Assembly (NCBI GenBank): GCA_900771995.1
Contig: CAAGQC010000078.1
Coordinates: 1 to 64,000 of the forward strand
Direction: 5' to 3'
Origin: Lachnospiraceae bacterium
GTDB lineage: Bacteria; Bacillota; Clostridia; Lachnospirales; Lachnospiraceae
DNA: 64,000 nucleotides
A program made the translations under genes and the position numbers. Of the stretch, positions 30,167-38,381 are shown piece by piece. Position 1 is the first letter of the stretch; every line of letters begins with the position of its first letter. The notes beneath the pieces were generated by a model. The model saw only the letters and a list, made by a program, of their open reading frames with translations, searched no databases and was not told the origin of the DNA.

Positions 30167-31219
30167 ATGTTAAAACTGGAATATGATAAGAAAGAAATAG
30201 AGGAAGTCATTGATAAGATCGTGAAAAAGACCATGAATATGGATCTTACCTGGGATTGGCCCTGTGGTGTGGCTTATTACGGAATCAGTGATGCTTACGA
30301 GAAAACAGGCAAGAAGGAATATCTGGATCTGTTAAAGGATCGTATCGATGAGCTGATCGATCTGGGACTGCCCAAGGTATGGACGGTGAATGCCTGTGCC
30401 ATGGGACATTGCCTGATCACCTTATATCAGGCTACCGGAGAGCAGCAGTATCACGATATCCTTATGAGCAAGATTGCATATCTGAGAAAAGATGCCCTGC
30501 GTTTCGGCGATCACGTATTGCAGCATACCGTGTCTGCCAACAACGATTTTCCCGAGCAGTGCTGGTGTGACACACTGTTCATGGCAGCATTTCTGATGCT
30601 GCGTGTGGGCGTAATGGAACACGACGATGAACTGATCGATGATGCCCTGAATCAATATTACTGGCATATCAAATATTTACAGAATCCCAGCAGCGGACTC
30701 TGGTATCACGGCTATGACAATATTGCCGGAGATCACATGTCCGGAATCTATTGGGGAAGAGCCAATGCCTGGGCGGCATTTACTATGTCACAGGTGGGAG
30801 GCATTCTGCCCCAGTGCTATCTGTATCCCAAGTACATTGATGTGGCCGGCTCTTTAAATGAGCAGCTGGCAGCCCTGAAAGTATACCAGACGGAGAACGG
30901 ACTGTGGAGAACCGTAGTGGATGATCCGGAGTCTTACGAGGAGATCTCCGCATCCGCAGGAATTGCCGCAGCCATGCTGACCAGAGGCAATCCTTTACAT
31001 AGCAAATACATCAACAAGTCCATCAAGGGGCTGCTTGCCAATGTAAGTGTCGATGGCAAGGTGATGAATGTCTCCGGCGGAACCGCTGTCATGAGAGACA
31101 AGGAAGGCTACAGAGGAATCCCCAAGGCCTATATCCAGGGATGGGGACAGGGACTGGCATTATCATTTTTTGCAACTTTACTGGTATCCGATGAGATCGA
31201 GAAGGATGGTGCATTATAA
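30167..31219 (+). CDS. yteR: Unsaturated rhamnogalacturonyl hydrolase, GH105
   Basis: A 350-residue cytoplasmic (alpha/alpha)6-barrel enzyme of family GH105. It removes the unsaturated galacturonic acid left by lyases from the non-reducing end of rhamnogalacturonan or pectin oligosaccharides. Typical stretches are WDWPCGVAYYGISDAY near the start, PEQCWCDTLFMAAFLMLR with the catalytic Asp (near residue 134), and WGRANAWAAFTMSQV. No signal peptide. GGAGG just before the ATG at 30167 selects this start over a longer frame from 30071. The stop is adjacent to the next start. Confidence 0.93.
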   Translation: MLKLEYDKKEIEEVIDKIVKKTMNMDLTWDWPCGVAYYGISDAYEKTGKKEYLDLLKDRIDELIDLGLPKVWTVNACAMGHCLITLYQATGEQQYHDILMSKIAYLRKDALRFGDHVLQHTVSANNDFPEQCWCDTLFMAAFLMLRVGVMEHDDELIDDALNQYYWHIKYLQNPSSGLWYHGYDNIAGDHMSGIYWGRANAWAAFTMSQVGGILPQCYLYPKYIDVAGSLNEQLAALKVYQTENGLWRTVVDDPESYEEISASAGIAAAMLTRGNPLHSKYINKSIKGLLANVSVDGKVMNVSGGTAVMRDKEGYRGIPKAYIQGWGQGLALSFFATLLVSDEIEKDGAL

Positions 31220-32632
31220 ATGTTTCGCAGAAATTTCCTGTTCGGGAGGGACGGAGGAACGGCCAATCTGATCGATGTGGGCAGTGGCGACCTCTACCAG
31301 CCGGGCAAAGGTTACGGTTTCGTAACAGAAAAAAACAGAAGAGAGCAGGAACTGCTGCAGATCCGGGAACTGAATTCGTCCTTTTTGCCAATGTACTGGT
31401 ATAAGGATCAGGATCTGACGTTTCTGAAGGAAGACGAGAACGGCTGCTATCTGAATTCTGCGGAAGAAGTAGCAGCGCTGGAGAAGCAGTCGAAAGAACC
31501 GATGCCGGGATCCCCCAGACGGATCCCCTTGATCTTCAAGGTGGATGTGCCCAGACAGGGCAATTATAAGATCACTCTGACCATCCGTTCCGAAGAGGAG
31601 CTTGGAGAAGTACTGATCTTTACCGGCAGAAGACGCCTTGCTTTTCGCGGAAAAGTGGGAGCAGGTGAATTTACATATACGATGGCAGCCAATGTCTGCG
31701 ATATCGTACCTTCGGGGCATTCACAGATCTTTGCGGATAAGACGGTGGACATTGCGGTGCTGGCAGACAGACCCCGGATCAGCAGTCTCTTGATCGAAGA
31801 GATGAACTGTCCCACCATCTATCTGGCAGGAGATTCCACGGTGACGGACCAGCCCGGAGATTATCCCTATTATCCCGGTACGTGTTACTGCGGCTGGGGA
31901 CAGATGCTTCCGGCTTATCTGGATGCAAGGCTGGCAGTGTCGAATCATTCCCACTCGGGTCTGACCACCGATACCTTCCGCAAGGAAGGACATTATGCGG
32001 TGATCGATCAGTACAGCAGACCCGGCGATTATGTGTTCTACCAGTTCGGCCACAATGACCAGAAGCTTCCGGAATTGCAGGCGAAGGGCGGGTATCAGGC
32101 GAACCTGCAGCGCTATATCAAGGAGAATCAGGCCAGAGGCGTCTATCCTGTACTGGTGACTCCCATTGCGAGAAATACTTGGAGACTGCGGGATCAGACC
32201 TATCTGGATCTGTTGGAAGAATTCGCGGAGGTGTGTCTGGAACTGGGCGAACAGTATAAGATCCCCGTTCTGGATCTTCATGCCCACAGCAAGAAATATG
32301 TACTGGAAAAGGGATTACAGGATGCCAAACCCATCTTTTTCCCGGGAGATTATACCCATACCAATGATTTTGGTGCCTACCAGATGGCCGGTTATGTGGC
32401 GGAGGAGATCCGGGAGAAATGTACGGGCCATGCAGAGAGGGCTTACGCTTATCTGGCAGAGTGCGTGACGGAGGGTTTCGGTGCATGGGAGCCGGCAGGA
32501 CAGATAAAAGTGCCGAAGAAACCGGAAATCTACAAGGATATTCCGGATCCTGCGGGAAATCAGGTGCTGTTGTCTGAGGCAGAGCAGCTGGAACGTGTGG
32601 TAAGGCTGTGTCTGAAGGAAGAACTTCTGTAA
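31220..32632 (+). CDS. Rhamnogalacturonan acetylesterase-like SGNH hydrolase (CE12 type)
   Basis: A 470-residue protein with an N-terminal beta-rich domain of about 190 residues and a C-terminal SGNH esterase. Block I is YLAGDSTVTDQ (nucleophile Ser near residue 206), block III FGHNDQK, and block V GDYTHTNDFGAYQ (Asp and His). This set is typical of carbohydrate esterase family 12, which deacetylates rhamnogalacturonan. No signal peptide. It starts immediately after the GH105 stop with only a weak ribosome-binding site, so translational coupling is likely. Confidence 0.88.
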   Translation: MFRRNFLFGRDGGTANLIDVGSGDLYQPGKGYGFVTEKNRREQELLQIRELNSSFLPMYWYKDQDLTFLKEDENGCYLNSAEEVAALEKQSKEPMPGSPRRIPLIFKVDVPRQGNYKITLTIRSEEELGEVLIFTGRRRLAFRGKVGAGEFTYTMAANVCDIVPSGHSQIFADKTVDIAVLADRPRISSLLIEEMNCPTIYLAGDSTVTDQPGDYPYYPGTCYCGWGQMLPAYLDARLAVSNHSHSGLTTDTFRKEGHYAVIDQYSRPGDYVFYQFGHNDQKLPELQAKGGYQANLQRYIKENQARGVYPVLVTPIARNTWRLRDQTYLDLLEEFAEVCLELGEQYKIPVLDLHAHSKKYVLEKGLQDAKPIFFPGDYTHTNDFGAYQMAGYVAEEIREKCTGHAERAYAYLAECVTEGFGAWEPAGQIKVPKKPEIYKDIPDPAGNQVLLSEAEQLERVVRLCLKEELL

Positions 32633-32774
32633 ACGGGAACAACCAATCCCGGAGCATCCGGACGGACAGCAATGCAATGGCAGGGAAACGGCCGAAAAAA
32701 GTAAGAAAATAAGAATGAACTGGAAATAAGTAAGAATAAGTTAGAATAAGCAAGAATATGAGGAGGAACTCAGA

Positions 32775-34925
32775 ATGGGAAAAGGTGGTTTTACCTTACC
32801 GGGAGAATCGGGATATGAAGAACTGACCTTGAAGATGGCGGAGAAGTGGGGCGCGGATGTGATCCGCGACAGTGACGGCACTGTACTTTCCGATGAGATC
32901 ACCCATGCCGGCTACGGCATCTATTCCACCATCTGTATCATCAGAGATCATAATGCCTGGGCAAAGGAGAATCAGGACAAATTACAGCAGACCTTCCTGT
33001 GTACACCTCCTCAGGTGGCAGAGACTGATACGGTGGCCATCGGACTGATGGACAGCTTTTTTGCGGAGCAGTTACGGATCAATGACAGTGCGGAAAGCCT
33101 GGAATATTGGGAAGTATACGACAGAACAATCAACCGTAAGATCGACAATGCGAACTGGAGCTATGACAAAGAGAAGGGAAGTGTGACCCTGTGCGGCATC
33201 ATTCCTTTTCATAAGTATACGGTGAGCTTCTTAGCCTATCGTATCTGGGAAGAGATCTCCATGTACAATCATACCACGAACCATTGGGACAAAGAGCATC
33301 TGATGCAGATTGATCCCAGATATCCCGAGACCCAGGAATATCTGCTGGGATGGATGAAGAACTGGTGTGAGACCCATCCGGATACCACGGTGGTACGTTT
33401 TACTTCCATGTTCTATAATTTCGTATGGATCTGGGGAAGCAGCGAGCGGAACCGGAATCTGTTCTCCGACTGGGGCTCTTATGATTTCACCGTGAGTGTT
33501 CCGGCCTTACAGGAATTCGAGAAACAGTACGGCTACCGCATGTTGGCAGAGGATTTCATCAATAAGGGACAGCTGCATGTGACACATATGCCCGGCAATG
33601 CGAAAAAAGCGGACTGGATGGCATTTATCAATGATTTCGTCATTTCCTTCGGTAAGAAGCTGATCGATATGGTGCATGCCTACGGCAAAAAGGCATATGT
33701 GTTCTACGATGACAGCTGGGTTGGCGTAGAGCCTTACAATGGAAGATTTCAGGAGTTTGGCTTTGACGGACTGATCAAATGTGTCTTCTCCGGTTACGAA
33801 GCGAGACTGTGCGCAGGCGTGGATGTGCCCGTGCATGAGCTGCGCCTGCATCCGTATCTGTTCCCTGTGGGACTGGGCGGAGCACCGACCTTTATGGAGG
33901 GTGGAGATCCTACCCTGGATGCGAAAAAATACTGGAACAGTGTGCGCCGTGCACTTCTGCGTGCGAAGATCGACAGGATCGGGCTGGGCGGATATCTTCA
34001 TCTGGTGGAGGATTTTCCCGACTTCTGTGATTATATTGAAAAAGTGGCAGACGAATTCCGTCTGATCCGCAGCTTCCACGATGCAGGAGAACCTTACCGG
34101 ATCAAGACCCGTGTAGCAGTGCTGCATTCCTGGGGTGCCCTTCGTTCCTGGACGTTATCCGGACATTTCCATGAGACTTATATGCATGACCTGATCCATA
34201 TAAACGAAGCCCTGTCCGGACTTCCCGTGGATGTGAAATTTATCTCCTTCGAGGATGTAAAAAATGGTATACTGAAGGATGTAGATGTCGTGATCAATGC
34301 AGGCAGAGACGGAAGCGCCTGGAGCGGCGGGGATGCCTGGAAGGATGAAGAGCTTGTCACTGAACTTACGAAGTGGGTATACGAGGGCGGCTGTTTCATT
34401 GGTGTGAACGAACCTTCCGCAGTAGAAGGATACGATACTTATTTCCGTATGGCACATGTGCTGGGAATCGATGAGGATACCGGTGCAAGAGTATGTCATG
34501 GCAAGTGGACATTCGAGGCAGAAGATCCGGAGCATCTGATCCCGGAGGGAGCAGGCGTGGAAGCGAAGGAGAACCGGTATCTGACGGATGGTAAGGCACA
34601 GGTGCTTCTGGCAGACGGTGAGAAGCCACTGATTACATTAAATCATTTTGGTAAGGGACTGGGAATCTATCTGTCTTCTTTCCAGATAAATCTGTGGAAT
34701 ACCAGAATGCTGTACCAGTTGATCCGCTATGCCGGCGGAGAAGGTACTTCCGGCAATTATATGACAGATAATCTGTATACGGAATGTGCTTATTATCCGG
34801 AGAGTAAAAAGCTGGTTGTCATCAATAACAGTGACACCGGACAGACCACCACGATCCCCACGGAAGCGGGCGAATGCACAGTGACCGTTGCACCTTATGA
34901 CACTACCTTCGTGGAGATCGGGTAA
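32775..34925 (+). CDS. GH112 phosphorylase, probably D-galactosyl-beta-1,4-L-rhamnose phosphorylase
   Basis: A 716-residue cytoplasmic enzyme of family GH112, which phosphorolyses beta-galactosides to galactose 1-phosphate. Family landmarks: GKGGFTLPGESGYE start, MAEKWGADVIRDSDGTVLS, TVVRFTSMFYNFVWIWGSS, and GDPTLDAKKYWNSVRRALLRAKIDRIGLGGYLH. GH112 acts on galacto-N-biose/lacto-N-biose or on Gal-beta-1,4-Rha. The surrounding rhamnogalacturonan genes favour the latter. AGGAGGAACTC precedes the start. A purine-rich repetitive leader (AAGAATAAG-like) precedes it. Confidence 0.88.
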   Translation: MGKGGFTLPGESGYEELTLKMAEKWGADVIRDSDGTVLSDEITHAGYGIYSTICIIRDHNAWAKENQDKLQQTFLCTPPQVAETDTVAIGLMDSFFAEQLRINDSAESLEYWEVYDRTINRKIDNANWSYDKEKGSVTLCGIIPFHKYTVSFLAYRIWEEISMYNHTTNHWDKEHLMQIDPRYPETQEYLLGWMKNWCETHPDTTVVRFTSMFYNFVWIWGSSERNRNLFSDWGSYDFTVSVPALQEFEKQYGYRMLAEDFINKGQLHVTHMPGNAKKADWMAFINDFVISFGKKLIDMVHAYGKKAYVFYDDSWVGVEPYNGRFQEFGFDGLIKCVFSGYEARLCAGVDVPVHELRLHPYLFPVGLGGAPTFMEGGDPTLDAKKYWNSVRRALLRAKIDRIGLGGYLHLVEDFPDFCDYIEKVADEFRLIRSFHDAGEPYRIKTRVAVLHSWGALRSWTLSGHFHETYMHDLIHINEALSGLPVDVKFISFEDVKNGILKDVDVVINAGRDGSAWSGGDAWKDEELVTELTKWVYEGGCFIGVNEPSAVEGYDTYFRMAHVLGIDEDTGARVCHGKWTFEAEDPEHLIPEGAGVEAKENRYLTDGKAQVLLADGEKPLITLNHFGKGLGIYLSSFQINLWNTRMLYQLIRYAGGEGTSGNYMTDNLYTECAYYPESKKLVVINNSDTGQTTTIPTEAGECTVTVAPYDTTFVEIG

Positions 34926-34997
34926 CCGGTCCTTACGATCAGGTTCGAAAATCCTGTGTCCGCTTCTTAGGAGAGCGGAGCGCAAAGGAGACGGAGA

Positions 34998-36308
34998 ATG
35001 GATAACGAGGAAGTAAGACAGACAGAATATTTTCCCGACGGAACCCCTATAGACGACTGGTTCTATGAGACGAAGATCCCGGAACTTTCCGAACTTGGAA
35101 AACAATATGTTCTGACGGAGTACGGGATCTGGGATGACGGGAAAATCTATACAAAAGAGATCCAGAAGGTCATTGATCTGGCGGCGGAAGAGGGCGGCGG
35201 TGTCCTGGTGGTACCGCCGGGAACCTATCTGACGGGTTCCCTCTATTTCAAACAGGGAGTAAATCTTTATGTTTCCGCCGGAGCGACGTTAAAGGGCAGC
35301 AACGATATCTCGGATTATGATCTGACCGAGACCCGGATCGAAGGAGAGACCTGTCTTTATTATGCAGCGCTGATCAATGCGGACGGCATAGACGGTTTCA
35401 CCATGTGCGGTCCCGGCACCATCGACGGCAACGGCTTCAGAGCCTGGAGAGCCTGCTGGCTTCGCTGGAAATGGGGAGGCGGCGGAAACAAGGAGGAACA
35501 GAGACCACGTCTGGTTTATCTGTCCAACTGTAAAAACGTCCGGATCGCCGGACTGAATTTGCAGAATTCCCATTTCTGGACCACACATATTTATAAATGC
35601 GATCATGTAAAATACTTAAACTGCCGAATCTATTCTCCGGCAGGACCGGTTCCCGCACCCAGTACGGATGCCATTGACATCGATGTCTGTACGGATGTGC
35701 TGGTGAAGGGCTGCTATATGGAAGTCAACGATGATTCCGTGGTATTGAAGGGCGGCAAGGGTCCTTGGGCGGATACCCAGCCGGAGAACGGCACCAATGA
35801 GCGGATCCTGGTGGAGGACTGTGTCTACGGCTTCTGCCACGGGTGTCTCACCTGTGGTTCGGAATCGGTACATAACCGGAACATTATCATGCGCAGAATT
35901 AAGATCAAAGGCGCGGCAAGACTGTTATGGCTGAAAATGCGGCCGGACACCCCGCAGCGCTACGAATACATTACGGTGGAGCAGATCGAGGGCCGGGTAA
36001 AGGAATTCCTCAAGATTTATCCTTGGACCCAGTTTTTTGACCTGAAGGACAGAAAGGACAGACCGCTGTCCTATGCCGATCATATCACTTTGCGGGACTG
36101 TGATTGTGTCTGCGATACCTTTTTTGATGTGATAGCGGATGAGGAACAGTATCTTCTGACGGATTTTACCTTAAAAGATCTGCGGATCCGGGCAAGAGTG
36201 GATAACTTCTCGGAAGATAAGCTAAGAAGTGTAAGATATGAAAACGTACAGGTGGAAGAGAGCACGGAGCCTGCGGAAAGCTGGCATGAAGTGAAGGGCT
36301 TCCAGTGA
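34998..36308 (+). CDS. GH28 family glycoside hydrolase (polygalacturonase/rhamnogalacturonase-like)
   Basis: A 436-residue right-handed beta-helix enzyme of family GH28. It carries the catalytic motifs STDAIDID (near residue 225), VNDDSVVLK (near 244) and HGCLTCGSES (near 281); the usual RIK is represented by RLLWLKMR. It lacks a signal peptide and is therefore intracellular, suggesting an exo-acting role on imported galacturonate-containing oligosaccharides rather than polymer attack. AAAGGAGACGGAGA precedes the start. Confidence 0.9.
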   Translation: MDNEEVRQTEYFPDGTPIDDWFYETKIPELSELGKQYVLTEYGIWDDGKIYTKEIQKVIDLAAEEGGGVLVVPPGTYLTGSLYFKQGVNLYVSAGATLKGSNDISDYDLTETRIEGETCLYYAALINADGIDGFTMCGPGTIDGNGFRAWRACWLRWKWGGGGNKEEQRPRLVYLSNCKNVRIAGLNLQNSHFWTTHIYKCDHVKYLNCRIYSPAGPVPAPSTDAIDIDVCTDVLVKGCYMEVNDDSVVLKGGKGPWADTQPENGTNERILVEDCVYGFCHGCLTCGSESVHNRNIIMRRIKIKGAARLLWLKMRPDTPQRYEYITVEQIEGRVKEFLKIYPWTQFFDLKDRKDRPLSYADHITLRDCDCVCDTFFDVIADEEQYLLTDFTLKDLRIRARVDNFSEDKLRSVRYENVQVEESTEPAESWHEVKGFQ

Positions 36309-36365
36309 CATATTTTACGGAAAAAGCCACAGCGGCAGCAGCGACAGGCCGCGGAAAGGATCAAT

Positions 36366-37874
36366 ATGGCAAAGCTGTATATTAACGAAAAAAATAAAAA
36401 GGGACATATCAATCCGGAACTTTACGGTAACTTCTCCGAGCATCTGGGCAGATGTATCTATGAGGGACTGTATGTAGGAGAGGATTCCGAGATCCCCAAT
36501 ACCAAAGGTATGCGTAATGATGTGGTAGCAGCGCTTAAGGAGATGAAACTTCCGGTATTGCGTTGGCCTGGCGGATGTTTCGCGGACGAGTACCACTGGA
36601 AGGACGGCATCGGCCCGAAGGAGAACCGCAAGAAGATGATCAACACCCACTGGGGTGGTGTGACGGAGGACAACAGCTTTGGTACCCATGAGTTCTTCGA
36701 ACTGTGTGAGCAGATCGGCTGTAAGACCTACATCAACGGCAATGTGGGCAGCGGCACTGTACAGGAGATGTCCGAGTGGGTGGAGTATATGACCTTTGAC
36801 GGCGTATCCCCCATGGCGGATCTGCGCCGGAAAAACGGCAGAGAAAAAGCCTGGAAGGTGGATTACTTCGGTGTCGGCAACGAGAACTGGGGATGCGGCG
36901 GCAATATGACTCCGTCCTATTACGGCAATCTGTACCGCAGATACCAGACCTATGTGAGAAATTATGATCCCAAGCAGCCCATTTTCAAGGTATGCTGCGG
37001 TCCCAATGCCGGAGATACCTACTGGACGGAAGAGGTATTGAAGACCTGTTTTGAGAATGCACCGGAATGGCTGCACGGCTTTATGGACGGACTTTCCCTG
37101 CATTATTACACGCTGCCGGAGGATGACTGGTCCCACAAGGGAAGCGCACTGGATTTCGATGATGCGGCATGGTACAAGACTCTGGCCAAAGCGTTCAAGT
37201 TGGATGAACTCATCGGAAAGCATTCCACGATCATGGATAAATACGATCCTGAGAAGAAGATCGGCCTGATCTGTGACGAGTGGGGCACCTGGTACGATGT
37301 GGAACCCGGTACCAATCCCGGATTTTTATACCAGCAGAGCACCATGCGGGATGCTCTGGTGGCCGGACTTTCCTTAAATATCTTCAACAAGCATTGTGAC
37401 CGTGTGAAGATGGCGAACATCGCACAGCTTATCAATGTACTGCAGGCAGTGATCCTGACCGAGGGACCGAAGATGCTGCGGACTCCGACCTACCATGTAT
37501 TCCATATGTACAAATACCATCAGGATGCGGATCTGGTGGAGAGCTACATCGATGGTGTGGATCAGATCGGGGAGGACGAAAAGTTCAAGGTTCCCCATTT
37601 GCAGGAATCCGCTTCCGTGGACAAAGATGGCGTGGTGACCATTACCCTGAATAATCTGTCCATTGACCGGGCGGAGGAAGTGGAGATCGCTTTCGCAGAG
37701 TGCGATCCGAAGCAGGTGAGCGCAGCGATCCTGACCAATGACATGCATGCTTACAATACCTTTGAGGATCCCGACAAGGTACACGAAGAAGTATTTACGG
37801 AGTATAAGATCGCGGACGGCAGGATCACCTTCACCATGCCGGCATCCAGCGTTGTAATGTTCCGGGTAAAATAA
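36366..37874 (+). CDS. abfA: Alpha-L-arabinofuranosidase, GH51
   Basis: A 502-residue cytoplasmic enzyme of GH51 that releases arabinose from arabinan or arabino-oligosaccharides, which are side chains of rhamnogalacturonan I. Acid/base Glu in FGVGNENWGCGG (residue about 173) and nucleophile Glu in LICDEWGTWYD (about 304). Other landmarks are LYGNFSEHLGRCIYEGL and LRWPGGCFADEYHW. Last gene of the pectin operon; GGAAAGGATCA before the start. Confidence 0.94.
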   Translation: MAKLYINEKNKKGHINPELYGNFSEHLGRCIYEGLYVGEDSEIPNTKGMRNDVVAALKEMKLPVLRWPGGCFADEYHWKDGIGPKENRKKMINTHWGGVTEDNSFGTHEFFELCEQIGCKTYINGNVGSGTVQEMSEWVEYMTFDGVSPMADLRRKNGREKAWKVDYFGVGNENWGCGGNMTPSYYGNLYRRYQTYVRNYDPKQPIFKVCCGPNAGDTYWTEEVLKTCFENAPEWLHGFMDGLSLHYYTLPEDDWSHKGSALDFDDAAWYKTLAKAFKLDELIGKHSTIMDKYDPEKKIGLICDEWGTWYDVEPGTNPGFLYQQSTMRDALVAGLSLNIFNKHCDRVKMANIAQLINVLQAVILTEGPKMLRTPTYHVFHMYKYHQDADLVESYIDGVDQIGEDEKFKVPHLQESASVDKDGVVTITLNNLSIDRAEEVEIAFAECDPKQVSAAILTNDMHAYNTFEDPDKVHEEVFTEYKIADGRITFTMPASSVVMFRVK

Positions 37875-37885
37875 TCACCGGCGAT

Positions 37886-38179
37886 ATGAATAGTATGGAA
37901 GAAAAAGAAACAACAGAAACCATAGAATTAAAACAAAAATATCCCTGTCGAAAATGTCTCCTGCGGGAAATGGATAAAAATGCCTATATGGAAAATCTGT
38001 ATGCCTACATAGACAGGATCGAAGCGGATGTGAAAGCAGATAAGGCGGCCTACGAGGACCGCCTTGCTGTATGTAAGGAATGTAATTATCTGAATGAGGG
38101 CATGTGCGGCGCCTGCGGCTGCTTTGTGGAATTACGGGCAGTGATCGCAAAGAATGTATGTCCCTATCTAAAGTGGTAG
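37886..38179 (+). CDS. Cys-rich protein of DUF6171 type, 97 aa
   Basis: A small cytoplasmic protein with CRKCLLRE near the start and a CKECNYLNEGMCGACGCFVELRA cluster, typical of DUF6171 (probably zinc-binding) in Lachnospiraceae. It ends VCPYLKW. Twelve bases after the GH51 gene, so probably read with it; function unknown. The in-frame ATG at 37895 is an alternative start. Confidence 0.8.
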   Translation: MNSMEEKETTETIELKQKYPCRKCLLREMDKNAYMENLYAYIDRIEADVKADKAAYEDRLAVCKECNYLNEGMCGACGCFVELRAVIAKNVCPYLKW

Positions 38180-38224
38180 GGGCATATCGAATTGTGGCCG
38201 TTCTCCCTACAAAATCGAAAAAAT

Positions 38225-38331
38225 CCCCCTCCCTCCCCCTCCCCTCCCCCTCAGGTGGGCAGGGGCGATTCATGACATATTTGGGGCGATTCATGCAAAT
38301 ATCCTCCTTTATTTGAGAAAAATGTTATAAT
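38225..38331 (+). promoter_or_regulatory. Promoter of the 38382 gene with tandem 13-base sites and a C-run tract
   Basis: Two identical GGGGCGATTCATG sites (38262-38274, 38283-38295) are 21 bases apart, two helical turns, on the same face. TATAAT lies at 38326-38331 without a good -35, so activator dependence is likely. Direct repeats 21 bases apart next to the -35 position are typical of LytTR regulators. Upstream, five runs of C with single-T spacers (38225-38250) could form a G-quadruplex on the minus strand. Confidence 0.7.
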
Positions 38332-38381
38332 TTATCTTAAGCTTAGAAGCATAAAGACAGAAGAAAGAGAGGATAAATCTT

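Noticed and set aside
32700..32762. AAGAATAAG-like purine repeat before the GH112 gene
   Set aside because: Short, imperfect and probably just an unstructured leader; no regulatory interpretation supported.
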